A DNA stretch of 64,000 nt from Microvelia longipes (taxonomy: Eukaryota > Arthropoda > Insecta > Hemiptera > Veliidae), in NCBI GenBank assembly GCA_018340805.1, contig JACMZG010001914.1, forward strand, positions 50,954,652 through 51,018,651, read 5' to 3'. The stretch's first letter is position 1. Every line of letters begins with the position of its first letter. A model generated the notes under the pieces. It saw only the letters and a program-made list of their open reading frames with translations. It made no database searches and was not told where the DNA came from. This document shows positions 1 to 11,299 of the stretch, one piece after another. The position numbers and the translations under genes were made by a program.

Positions 1-2880
1 TTGTATAGTTTTATTTTTCATGGAAAGTTTATGTTGTTGTACGGATAAGTGAGTTTTGGTATGTTATTTATTGTTTTGGTAGATCTTCAAAAGAAATTTG
101 ATAGATTGGGAGTAATTTATGTTGGTATATACTTTGGTTGAGGTGAGGTTGTAATAGTTTGTAGCTATTTATATGTAATGGAGGTGTTTTATGTCGCCAG
201 TATCGATGATTATTATTTATTTTGTTGTTTAAATTGACAATAGTGAGTAAAGGAGATTGTTGAGAGTATAATTTGATGAGGTGTTTGTCAGTCAGATATT
301 GTCTTCGTATGTTAAGTGGTGGTTCTGAGCATTCAGTATGTATTATTGTTATTGGTGTGGATTTAAGATATCCCATACATAATCTTAAAGCTCTGTATTG
401 TAAACGGTCTAGTTTTGTAAGTAAATATTGTTTGGCATTACCGTAAATGGGGGAGGCAAAGTCTATGCATGCCCGTATTGTTGCCCTATAAAATGTAATA
501 GAGTTTTTGGGTCACATCCCCATGCTTTATTGCTGACCATTTTCATGATGTTAAGGTATTTTTCACATTTTGAGACTACTGTATTTATATGGTCTTTCCA
601 TGTCAGTTTTTGGTCAAGGTAGAGTCCTAGAAATCTAACTGTTCTTTTTCTTTTTATTTTTATGTTGTCAAAAAGAATCTCGTCATCAAGAAGGATATTG
701 TTACGTCTTGTAAAGATGCAACATTCTGATTTGTCTTGGGATAGTTCTAACCCAGTAAGTTTTGTCCATTCTTGTATTTGTTTTAGGGCGTTAGTTAGGT
801 CAGTTATCATGTCATTTATTTTGTTGTTTATAGTATATATAAGTATGTCGTCAGCAAATTGAAGTATTTTTACAGGAGGGGTTATAATTTGTTCTAAGTC
901 AAAGGTATGTATTAAGTATAAAAGTGGGCTTAAGATGGCCCCTTGAGGGACACCTCGTCTTGTGAGTCTACGTCCGACTATTTGACCGTTAATTCGAAAA
1001 AGAAGGATACGGTCAGTTATTAATTTAATGATAAAGTTTGCAGTTTGTTTTGGTATGTCTAGTCGTAAAAGTTGTGGTAAAGTATAGTTAAATCTACGTT
1101 GTCATAAGCTCCGGTGATGTCTAATAAGAGAGTAATACTGATTTTTTTGAGTAAATGCACTATGTATGTCATTTGTTAGTTGTGTTTGACTTTCTAGGGT
1201 TGATTTATTTTTCTGAAGCCCTTTTGTGAAAAAGGCAGTTGTTTTGGATTCCAACCACCATTCTAATCTATTTTTTTAGTATCTTTCAAATGTCTTCAGC
1301 ATGCAAGATGATAAAGATATTGGTCTATAGTTTGAAGCTATGTCAACAGTTTTTTCTGGGTTTTTTTATTGGGAGTATTATGTATGTGCGCCATGAGTCA
1401 GGGATTTGTTGAGAAGTCCAAATATTATTAAATATATTTAAAAGAATTTGTTTTGATATTGTTGGTAAGTGATGTATCATGTCATAGTGTATATATTATC
1501 AAAGCGGAGCAGTATTACTGTGCTTTATTGCAGCATTTAATTCATTGATTGTAAAAGTTTCGGTCAGTATGTGATTATTATTGGTTGGGATATAGGGTGG
1601 AGTTCTGTTGGTAACTGAGGGAGGGGCAAGTTTGTCCATAAAATCTTCGAGCCATGGTCCCGTATTAGTATGGGAGTCATTAATTTCAGTTTTGTTTATT
1701 TTCCTAAAAGATTTCCAAACAGAGGATGGGGAATTTTTTGTAAAGTTTAAGCTGTCACAATATTTTTTCCAACCGCTTTTTTTTGTTTACGTTTTAATGT
1801 TTGTCTAATTTAGCATTTGCTCTTTTGAAACTAATAAAAGTTTGTAAGTTAGGGTTAGTATTGTAATTTTGGTAAGCATTATAACGATCGTTTTTAGTTT
1901 GTTCACAACTAGAGTCCCACCAATGAATTAAATTAGGGTACGGAATTGAAGTAATTTTACGTTTCTTTATTTCAGGGATAGATTTTTTGCATGCGTCGTT
2001 AATGTCTTGTATAAATTCATCGTAAGTTGGTTGGATGTGATTGTCTAATACATTTTGTGACAAAGTTAGTAAAGTGTCATGGTATTCTGTCCAGTTAGCT
2101 TTATCAATATTCCAGCGCCTAGCTGGATACCGGTATAGTTTAGGTATATTAAAAGAGTTTGTTTCAATTATTATAGGGAGGTGGTTAGAACCATGAGGGT
2201 CGTCTAAAATTGTCCATGTAAAGTCCGTTGCAATAGTGTTTGAAGCTAGAGACAGGTCAATTACAGAGTTGGTTTTTGATTTATTTTGGGTATTAGGGTT
2301 GGTTTGTGATTGTTAAAGAACAATTGTATTGGTATCTTCAATTGCTGTCAGTAAGTTGTCTCCTTTTAAGTCACTATAAGTACATCCCATGCCGTGTGAT
2401 GGCTATTAAAGTCTCTAATATTAGGTATGGGGTGGTTAAAGAGTTGAATAAATTAAGCCATTGGTTTGTCGTTATTTTATTTGTTGGTGGGTTGTATAAT
2501 GAAATTATATTTAATGTCGAGTGTTTATATGTTATTTGTATTCCTATGATGTCTGTGTGTATGTGTGGTAGGTTATGGAGTGGTTTGTACTGTATATTAG
2601 ATTTAATTAATATTGCGACTCCACCACCCTTTCTGTCGTCTTGTCTGTTAAAAGATAGTAAATTATATCCTTTAAAGGTGATATTAGTTTGTTTGTCAAA
2701 CCATGTCTCAGAAAGACATGCTATGTCTATATTGGATGTGAATAAGAGGTGTTCAAGAGAATGTTTTTTGTTATTTGCTGACCTAATGTTCCACTGCAAT
2801 ATCCTAAATGCTCGCAAGTTAAACTTGCGAGCATTCAAGATACTGCAGTGGTTGTTTGTCTTGTTAAGAGGCCTAGACAT
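1..2880 (-). pseudogene. LINE ORF2 (APE endonuclease + reverse transcriptase), frameshifted
   Basis: The ATG at 2880 lies one base after the ORF1 stop. The endonuclease domain (2880-2374) shows QWNIRS (Asn31) and LSETW (Glu58), the N-terminal metal- and substrate-binding motifs of EEP/APE nucleases. The frame breaks at about 2395, just at the GDFN-type motif, which continues in another frame as DFNSHHTAW. A linker segment lies at 2063-1794. Reverse transcriptase follows in broken frames, with RRGVPQGAILSPL at about 960-925 and QFADDILI at 862-843 (FADD instead of the common YADD). The post-RT region KSTPITIIHTECSEPPL at 376-68 is typical of R1/Jockey C-termini. Several stops disable it. Confidence 0.9.
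2791..2851. repeat. 30-bp-arm palindrome at start of LINE endonuclease
   Basis: Two 30-bp arms meet at 2820/2821 with 27 of 30 positions pairing. On the minus strand the inner arm encodes the conserved RILQW of the endonuclease, and the outer arm is its inverted copy encoding CSILNARKF. Confidence 0.85.
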
Positions 2881-2881
2881 G

Positions 2882-4250
2882 TTATGGTGAGTTGAGTTTA
2901 GAATGTATTAAGTTTTTTATAGTATTATCGTCTATGTGAGTTTGTGTAATGTTTGTGTGTAATTGTAAATATTGTTTCGTTACTTCAGTTATAATGTTTA
3001 TTATGTGTTGTTGATTAATGTCAATATTATAGTTTTCAGTAGGAGTCATTGGTTTATAGGGATTTGACTGTATCAGTCCTCCCGGTGTTTGTTTGGGAAT
3101 TATAGGGGTTTGTATATATAGTTTTTTTTCGGGGGCTATATGATGAAGTTTTTGGCGCTTAGGATTATTTTTGGGGATTGGTAAGGTTTGTATTTGATAT
3201 TTGCGTGATTCAGTATTTATGGTTAGGTTGGGAATAGTTTCAGTTGGTTCGGATTGAAGGACTGTTGCATATGTTTTGTTACTAATTTGTAATTTTGCTT
3301 CGCCGAAAGATATATTATTTTGTACCATAGTTTTCTTAATGTTTTTTTTATTTTAAATTCGGGACAGTCTTTTAAGTTTGTTGTCTTATGTCCTTGTTTA
3401 CAGTTAATACATATGGGGGAAGTTATTTTAGGACATTGTTGTATCTCGTTTTTATCATTTATTCCATGAGTTGAAGGGTTTAACCCGCATGTTTCACAGC
3501 GGGCTGAACCTTTGCAATCAATTTCTCTATGTCCAAATCGGAGACAATTTTGGCACTGTATTACTCGGGGAATGTACGGTTCAATTGGGCATCTCACAAA
3601 GTGTAGATAAGCGTAAGGTGGTAATAATTGGCCTCTAACTGTTATAAATATTGATTGTGTGGGGATAAATTTTGGTGTATTGTTGTCAATCACTTTTCTT
3701 GTTATTCGTTTACGTTTATTAGTTTATATTTGTATTCTGAAAATTCATATTTGTAAAATTTCTGATTCTGTTAAGGATTGCTCAATTCTCGAACAACCCT
3801 TTTTTGTAGATTATTGATTTAGGTATAAATGTGTTATAATTTTCATTTAGTGTTTGGGAAGTTATGAGTTTATTGGCATTTATTCTATTATTAAGTGTTA
3901 TTTTTATTTTGTTCATAGAAATACTGGTTATTTGAGTAATTTCGTTGTTTTTAAATCCTAAGTTTTCATGTAATAGTTTACCTATCGTCATGGGGTGGAG
4001 TCTTGATATTCCTTTATTATTTGTATTGGTATTTTTGTGTTGTAATATAACATGGAATGGTCCATGTCATGTGTGTCATATTTCTGGTGTATTTGGTATG
4101 TCCGTCATAGTAAGTTGATTGGTTTCCATTACTCGTTTAATCCTCCGCTGTTTTCTTGCATTTTTTATTATTTTTTTTTGTTCTTCTTGACTTCTTCTTT
4201 CTTGGTTCTGTCTTCTAGAAGTTCTTAAATAGTTTTATTTCTTATTTTAG
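2882..4250 (-). pseudogene. LINE ORF1 (gag-like, zinc knuckles), frameshifted
   Basis: Three overlapping or adjacent open segments (about 4129-3782, 3693-3223 and 3328-2882) form one broken ORF1. The first carries an RRM-like gag segment with the motif RLHPMTIGKLL. The second holds CX2CX4HX4C (CQNCLRFGHREIDC) followed by further Cys/His clusters (CETC...H...C and CINCKQGH...C), which is the usual triple knuckle array of insect LINE ORF1 nucleic-acid chaperones. The last segment is Pro/Thr/Asn-rich and ends in the stop TAA at 2882-2884. A basic, open upstream stretch (KNARKQRRIKR) suggests the original start lay above 4129. ORF1 would bind the element RNA as a ribonucleoprotein. It is not functional here. 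Confidence 0.85.
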
Positions 4251-6926
4251 TAGATTTGGGGCGGTTTTCTTCTCTTTTTTTTAATTTATTTTTTACGCTG
4301 TCACTGCTGTCAAGCGTATGGTGCCAAGTTTAATTTATAAATAATAATACACCCATTACAATATTATGATCAAAACACAAAACTAATATAGAAGCTTCAT
4401 GCCATGTCTGGCAGAGTTTATTGTTTTTTATTCAAAAAGCTCAAAATATCTGTTGTTGTAAAACTGAATAATTCAAGAAAGGACATGAAGTCTGCCTGGT
4501 GTTTCAGATCCCTTGGTCTGAATAATTCTGTCAAATTTAAACCTTTCGACTTCAGCAAATGTTATGCAACATTAAAAACAAAAATAGGATTTTTCTCTTA
4601 TCCGTAAAACATTGACAGGAAATATTTTTATTTTACTGAAAAATAGTTTATTTTTATTATATTTCCTTTTGAGAAAATAGAATGGAAATAGAAAAGAAAT
4701 TGAATTCGCCTGCTTTTGATGTTTCATTTATTTAAGGATGATCCTCCTTTTATTAAAACTTACTTAAAGGAAACAACTCTACGCCGTAACCAAATTGATG
4801 TACTCACACATTTCCAAATCTGTTATGGATCTTCCGATCCATTCAATGTCAATTGTTTTCTTGGTTGTGATCAAGATGTTAGAAATTTACAAGGATCTTG
4901 AATAAAGGAGATGACGCATTAAGGAACTTTTCTGACCCCATGGAAGTTGTATGAGATAGAGAATTAAAAGCAAACTTACACCTTCCACTTGATTATAATG
5001 AAAAAAGCGCCAAACGCAGGTTGGCGATTTTAGTTTTTATATGATAATTGTTGAAATAAATGTTCGTCAACAATAATGCTGACGATGAAATGTTCGTTCG
5101 ATTACTATATGAGTTTAATAGTTGTGCTACCATCTAAGGCTGTTCCTGCTTGGTAAATTGCAAAGGGTTTAAACAGTCACATCATAACCCAAGCTAATAG
5201 ACTTTACAACGTGATTCAATCGGAGGGTTTTTATGAATTAAATCATTTTTTACATGTTCGGTTATAGTCCGGAATTGACGTCATTGCAGGAATAAATAGT
5301 ACATTTTCAATGTTGTACCAGTTAATCAAAATATATTCACAATGACAAATTTAGTCTTAACGATCAGCACAATGCAAAACTATAAACTTATTTTTGTGCT
5401 CAAATCTAATTAATCTCCCCTAATAAATATTTTCCCCTTTCAAATCGAATAAATCTTTCTCATTTTCCCCTGTCAAATCGAATAAATATTTCTCATTTTA
5501 CATAATAATTAAAGTGATGTAAAAATGAGGGGTCGGCGATAGAGACACAGATCCGACTTTTACCTTTTTCCTTAGGGTGAGATGGACCAGCTTTCAATAA
5601 AGAAGGGATCTGGTTTAACTACTATGCCACAAGTCAGCGCTAGTTGTTCCTTCATCGTGCTTTGTTGATATATATCCGTTTCTAAGCAACGATCAACAAG
5701 ATCGCCATTTGAACGTTTTTTAAACATTTCTAAAATATTCTTAAAGACGTTTTAGCTTTAGCCTTTTCTAAAAAAAAGTCCAGATTTTTAAAGAGGAGCA
5801 GTACGTTTTCAAAAATATGTCTTTATCGCCGAAAAAGGATACGTGCGTCATATCATAGGTAATTAATGTTCATTTTTGACGTCCTAACATAATCTTATAA
5901 ACATAGAAAGTCGGAGCAACTTTATTTACCAGAGCTTCAAGATAAAACACCATTATGGAGTCATCCCTCCATTATTTTAATTTTCGCAAGCTTTAACAAC
6001 CTGTTCAAGCGGCTATTTTTAAATTAGTTTGTATAACGTTTAGAAAAACACATTTACTTGTGTTACAATTTTATCCCAAAACCGTAACAACCGGTAAAAC
6101 AATTATATCTATGTAAAGTAAACTTGTATATAAACTTTGTTTAGACCAATTTAAAATAAACCGCTCGATCAGGTTGTTATGGCTGGTGAAAATTAAAATG
6201 ATAAGCTTCATTTTCATTATGAAAATTCGCTAAATGATGGAGGATATGTAGCGCTGCCATGCGAATATTCAGAGGAACTAAAAGTGACAATTTGTTCAGG
6301 GCCGTGTGAAGGGTGGGAGTCGGACCACTTTTTCTACACCGAACCCTCATTTTTATAATACTTATACCACTTTAATAATAATTTATATTTTAGCATAACA
6401 TACATCACATTCAAATGAATAATATACTAATAGAAAATTCCTAGTAGAAAACAGAAATTATTAGTTTTTGGAAAAATCTTTTATAGTGTCACATAATGCT
6501 GAACACTTTTAATTAAAATAATAATAATTATTATCAATTTCGTAAATTTTATCGCATCTCATGCTCAAAATGAGTTCTATTGTTGGATTCCACATCTGCT
6601 CAAAGAATCTGTGAAATATAAAGTTGAAAAATTAAATTAAGGGAAGCTTGGGTTTCTATATCGAAGAATTTCAATTCGATAGAAAAACGCAGTCAGTTTT
6701 GCATCGCGGCCTGCAGATGCAGCTTTAATAAATGTACTTGTCACAGATGCACTTGAAAGTCTTTTTGGACTCGAAACACTTCAAACTACATTCTATTTTA
6801 GCGGAATATATTTTTTCGTTCATTTTGGAAATTCTATTATGAAATTATTATTTTTTAAAATTGGAGGAACATAAGTGGCAACTTTGGATTTTCTCGAAGT
6901 TAAATTAGTTCTTTCTCTCTTAAGAG
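4251..6926. other. AT-rich intergenic sequence, no gene seen
   Basis: No coding signal that I can support. It holds a two-copy ~33-bp direct repeat at about 5437-5500 (core TCAAATCGAATAAAT). Short ORFs at 4404-4607 and 4716-4901 have no recognisable domain. Confidence 0.5.
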
Positions 6927-6963
6927 ATATTTGTACTTGGTTAAAACCAAGTACAAATATCTG
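6927..6963. repeat. Perfect short hairpin
   Basis: GATATTTGTACTTGGTT is followed at once by its reverse complement, and then by a second small hairpin (TGATTGACT/AGTCAATCA). No run of T follows, so there is no reason to call a terminator. Confidence 0.8.
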
Positions 6964-7441
6964 TTGCTACAAATATTCTCTTGATTGACTAAAGTCAATC
7001 ATTATAATCTGTCTGAATCGATAAATAAGACCACAAACATATACGAAAAACAAACAAAAGTATAAAAAAAGAATAATCTTAAATAAATATTTTTTATCTC
7101 CAGAAGGATAAAAATACATCAAAACATTTCGGGGCTTGTTTTTATGTAATAATGACCGTCATTATAACCCGGTGGGAAATAATAATTTATTATTTCCCGC
7201 CGGGTTATAATCCAGCTTAGCCAACTTAATTATTGGGTAGTTAAAATTACAGATTCAAAAATCTACGTAAAGAATTTTGAGTAAACACAGTTATGTTGGC
7301 AGCACTGATTCATTAAATCCCAGCTGTCTGTAAACAAATAATTGCTTTATCAAATCTGTTTTAACGATAAATCTACTTTTTTACTAAGTTTTTCTTATCT
7401 TTCAAGTAATATTCCTGTTATATTTATCATAAAAGGATTTA

Positions 7442-7582
7442 GTGCGGTTGTTAACGATAGAAAGTGATAATGAAATGATAGTAAACGACAAAGATGAATT
7501 GTTTTCCGATATCCCCGATAATCCTCAACCGTCTTGTGTAGATGACGAAGAAAATACGGTTAAAATAGAGCATTTAGGTATT
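7442..7582 (+). CDS. Possible small acidic coding exon inside family Z copy 1
   Basis: An open frame reads ESDNEMIVNDKDELFSDIP, then NPQPSCVDDEENTVKIEHLG. This is strongly acidic and looks more protein-like than its surroundings. An ATG lies at about 7472. The acidic stretch ends at TTAG/GTATTT, a possible splice donor near 7581, after which the frame turns into AT-rich low-complexity sequence. It sits inside the outer inverted repeat of the foldback-like element and is absent from the copies at 37.3 and 52.4 kb. It could be a captured host exon, the first exon of a lost transposase, or chance. I do not recognise a family. Confidence 0.3.
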
Positions 7583-7796
7583 TATATATTTTTGTTTATT
7601 AGATATTTGTTTGTTATGTATGTATGTGGTTATGTCGTATGTATAATATATTATACAATGTACTTTTGTTAATTTTGCATAAAATAGTATAATTATGTTT
7701 CACTGATTCTATATATAAACAAATACAGTTTTTTTTGTTTCATATATATTGTTTTTCCTTCTGGAGATAAAATTTTGTATGCACCACGTGAATAAT

Positions 7797-7985
7797 GCCC
7801 TATTATAACCCTCGTCAAATTATCTCCCTCGGCAAGCCTTGGGAGCTAATTGTAATTAATCCCTCGGCTAAAGCTTCGGGATTAAAATAAATAATTCCCT
7901 CAGCTTGCGCCTCGGGATTTATAAATCATGATTCCTTCGGCTTTCAGCCTTAGGAATCATTACAGTGACCAGGGTTATAATGGGG
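7797..7985. repeat. Cascade of four short hairpins
   Basis: Consecutive imperfect hairpins of the form CCCTCGGCAAGCCTTGGGA, CCCTCGGCTAAAGCTTCGGG, CCCTCAGCTTGCGCCTCGGG and CCTTCGGC...GCCTTAGG are bracketed by ATTATAACCC and GGGTTATAAT. The stems look like drifted copies of one another. Confidence 0.8.
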
Positions 7986-8481
7986 GTCATTATTCACTAG
8001 GTGCATAAATAACTATTATTCCACAATTTTATCAAAGAAATTTTGAATAAAATAAAAACATACAAAGTTTGAAAAAAGAAAAATTTGTATTTTTAAGTTT
8101 TAATCTATTTAAAGCGTCATTGATCTGGTTTATAATGAAATGCAGTGAAGTTTCAAGTCTAATTGAGGGTTCAAATCCAGTTGAAACTTTCTCAAGAGAC
8201 AAGGGCCTTAAATCATTCAAACTTTGTGAGCCTTCGAGGCAAAATTTACAGAACTAGGCTATCTAATCCTGAATATTTAGAAAATTGACAGACAACAAAA
8301 ACTTTCCTTCGTTAAAGGTTCAACTTTGATTTTGTACTAATTTTTTTTTGTTGAACTTGGGTCCCAGTGAAGAAAGAATGAGACTAGTAGTTTTTAAGAT
8401 TATTAATTTTTAAGTTTTTTTTATTTTTTTACAAATAATTAAAACAAATTAATTATACTTAATTAATTTGTTTCAAATACA

Positions 8482-8508
8482 CGGGGCGCTACGATGATGA
8501 TAGACACA

Positions 8509-8554
<46 letters not shown>

Positions 8555-8698
8555 GACAGACAAAACCAACAAGGTGTGGTTTTGCAAAAACCACTCAAGA
8601 GGCCCAAAAAACACCTCCGGTGACATTCCGATTTCGGATTTTTTGGCACACATTCTTTTTCCTATATACCTACGGTATAAATAAGGGAACGTAAAAAT
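8482..8698 (-). mobile_element. Hairpin-ended 5S repeat family, truncated copy
   Basis: It carries the hallmark hairpin end CCTATATACCTACGGTATAA at 8661-8680 and the neighbouring conserved segment (GTTTTTGCAAAACC region, ACTCAAGAGG, TCCGGTGACATTCCGA). It breaks off in a CA microsatellite. The 5S-like part is missing. Confidence 0.7.
8505..8551. repeat. (CA)n microsatellite
   Basis: About 22 dinucleotide units with two CATA interruptions. It sits at the position where other family copies have GTGTGTG runs, so it probably grew from the element itself. Confidence 0.95.
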
Positions 8699-9185
8699 AG
8701 AACTGAAAATTTATTAAATTTTAAATTTATTATATAACCATTATTTTATAATTTTTTTGTTGTTTATTTAAAGTTTATACGTAGTGTTTAACTGCATAAA
8801 GTTTAGATTTGATTGTCTGCATCTATTTACTTTGTTCAACAGTACTGATTGCAATTAAATCATTAAATTAAATTTAAACGCGAGGCAAAGATTCGAATTG
8901 AGGTTTCTGTGGTTATCATGAAGATTTAGTTATCCAATGAAAATATATCGTCCTAAATCAAACATTTTGAGGCTGTTTTACCCGTACCTTACTACGTGTA
9001 CTTACTCATCATTACAAAAAAACTTGCAAGGTTATAGCGTTTTAAAAATGTAATGTTATTTCTGGTAAATATTGTGGCCGAATAGTTTGGGAAATGAAAT
9101 TAAATATTTGCGTGAGAATACTAGGGATGATATTACAAAGTCAATAGCTAACAATATAAAAGAAGATAAAATCAATTTAAAAAAT

Positions 9186-9531
9186 TGGGGACGGGGTACC
9201 TCGGAACTTTTCCTTATCACATTGCATTCGCTACGCTCATCCTCCCTACTTCAGACTGAAGTAGGTAGTCACTATTGCCGGTAATGACGTCATAATTAAA
9301 ATATTTTCTGAATAGCACAACTACACTAATAGCAAAACAGCTTTCTAGCAAAAATACATTAAGAGCTACGATAATAACAGACACATACATACAGACGAAC
9401 AACTTTTAAAAAAACCACGTAGGAGGCCTTTATAACTCCTGAAACAAATAATTCTGGTGACATCCTGGTTTTGGATTTTTCTTGCAAACACAACTTTTCC
9501 TATATACCTACGGTATAATTGTGGAAAAGTA
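9186..9531 (-). mobile_element. Hairpin-ended 5S repeat family, internally deleted copy
   Basis: Both ends are present: GGGTACCTCGGAACTTTTCC at 9195 and CCTATATACCTACGGTATAA at 9499. About half of the usual ~720 bp is missing, including the 5S-like segment. It joins near AATGACGTCAT at about 9283. Confidence 0.8.
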
Positions 9532-11299
9532 ATAAGAAATAAAATTAAAATAAATTCTCATGAAAAAACACTTATAATTGAAAAGTAATGAATGTATTAA
9601 TTGTAATCGGAAATACGATTTTTGGAAAATTGTGCCACGGGTTTTTTTTATATTATAGTGGCACTAAATCCATACTAGGGGCAATTTACAAGGGTTTTTA
9701 GTTTTCACTCTGTTATCATACTTTTCTTTTACTATTAATGACGCGAGAAAGGCATTATTTCAGCGTTACATTTATCTGAGTTAAGTTTTTTCCATCTCTG
9801 GAACGAAGTTTAAGCCTAACTAAAAGCCCAGGTTTATTTTAAACCATTTTTTCTGCTTTAGTTACAAAAAAAATTAAAAAGAGAGTTGGCATAAAAAAAC
9901 TTTTATATCTGCAGCATTAAGTCAAGTCTGGAAGGGAAAAAATGGAGAAAATATCCCTGTTTATTTTCTGTCAACTCGAGCATGAAGCGAAAAACTTGTT
10001 TTTGGACCCGCAACCTGGGTTTCGGCCCTTTTTTCAGATAAAAAGATAAGAAGTGACTTCAATTAAAATTATAGTGTTTTTTTATATTCACCCTTCCTAC
10101 TTCTTGGAGTCACTTCCGAGTCAATGCATTAGAAAAGAAACTTTTTGTTCTTGAGGATACTTTATTAAGTCCACAAAGTACTTAACAAAGTTTTACCTCG
10201 AGAACCCTACTAAGTACTTATATTCTTTGTCTTCTTCTCGCTCCCCAAATTTCAAGAAGAGTGATACTTGTGCCAGTACCTCTTTTTATCTTGATAAGAT
10301 AATTTATAACATATTTTTGCATCGAGAAACCACACCCTTACCAGCTGATTTAAATTAAAAACCTGATTTCATCTTTAAACAAAACCTACGTTTTCCTTAA
10401 ATATACAAATATTGGTTGTCCCCGGACGGACTTAACGATACGTGTATATGACAACGAATACGAAATATAAGTTAATTTTTTGAAAAAAAAAAATACGATT
10501 TTATTCATGTTTTTATTGGAGCACTAGCGTTAAACAACAATAAGAGCGATCAGTAAGTGGACACGTGGTCACTGAGCATAAATCGAATTTTCCTACTATC
10601 TAAGGATATACTGAAATAAAAATTGAGTGATTTTAAAATTCAAAGGATGAGGAAAGCGAGTTCGAATTATTGACGAAAACGTATTGCATAGGTGAGAAAA
10701 ATCTCCGAGATTCATCATACCCTATATTTTTAATAAACTTCTGGTAATACGGTAATTATAGATCACAATACACTTTATGCTTAAATGAAACATTACCAGA
10801 AAACATGATAGAGAAACATCTTAGTAGTTTACATAAACAAATCTTGTTCATAAACGTATATATATTCCTACGTCACATCTCTAAATAAAACGAATAGCAT
10901 AAGATAATATTTTTACTTTATGCATTTAAAAAGCGATACATTTTCGATAGATACATCTGAGCGAGTTATTTTCTACCTATCTATTTATCTTCCACGGTAG
11001 TACAATATCTTTTTCTGGAAAAGATAATTTCATCATAAATGTTATTTTACTTTTAAGTTTTTTGTATTAATTTTTCAAATACCTGATTGTAATAAAAGTG
11101 TATAATTTAGGTAAATTGGTTCATATCTTTAGAGAATGTATATAACAGGTTAGGTAATGATTTGTAGGACCTGTGTACTACATTCAAAAATTTTAAAATA
11201 TTTAAAATTATATTATAAATATTATATAATATATAATATTTTATATATAAAAATTTAAAATAAATATTCTCTTTTTTTATTAATTTATTTTTTCGGAAG
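9532..11299. other. AT-rich intergenic sequence, nothing recognised
   Basis: No ORF, RNA or repeat that I can support, apart from an AT low-complexity run at about 11190-11255. Confidence 0.5.

Larger units (their letters stand above)
1..4250 (-). mobile_element. Non-LTR retrotransposon (Jockey/R1-like), decayed, 3' end off window
   Basis: A two-ORF LINE lies on the minus strand. ORF1 carries retroviral-type zinc knuckles. ORF2 has an APE-type endonuclease followed by a reverse transcriptase with the GVPQG and FADD motifs. The 3' part runs off the left edge, so the tail and any poly(A) are not visible. Several frameshifts and stops interrupt both ORFs, so the copy is dead. The 5' limit near 4250 is where readable ORF1 sequence fades. 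The domain order and the zinc-knuckle ORF1 fit the Jockey/R1/I group; I cannot place the clade further. Confidence 0.9.
7092..8017 (+). mobile_element. Foldback-like element, family Z, copy 1
   Basis: The element opens with TTTATCTCCAGAAGGATAAA. The inverted counterpart (CCTTCTGGAGATAAA) lies at about 7757-7772. It is followed by a second inverted pair, TGCACCACGTGAATAATG at about 7781 and its complement ending GGTGCATAAATAACTATTA at 8017. Between the second pair are four consecutive hairpins (CCCTCGGC...GGGA type). A further hairpin (AACCCGGTGGGAAATAATAA against its complement) lies near 7167-7211. The double inverted-repeat layout recurs at 37322-38123 and 52428-53131. No transposase is visible, so it is presumably non-autonomous. 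Confidence 0.75.

Noticed and set aside
6200..6260. Shared GAATTTTCATAATGAAAATG motif with 41930
   Set aside because: The motif itself is palindromic and A/T-rich; the flanks do not align convincingly, so no repeat family is claimed.
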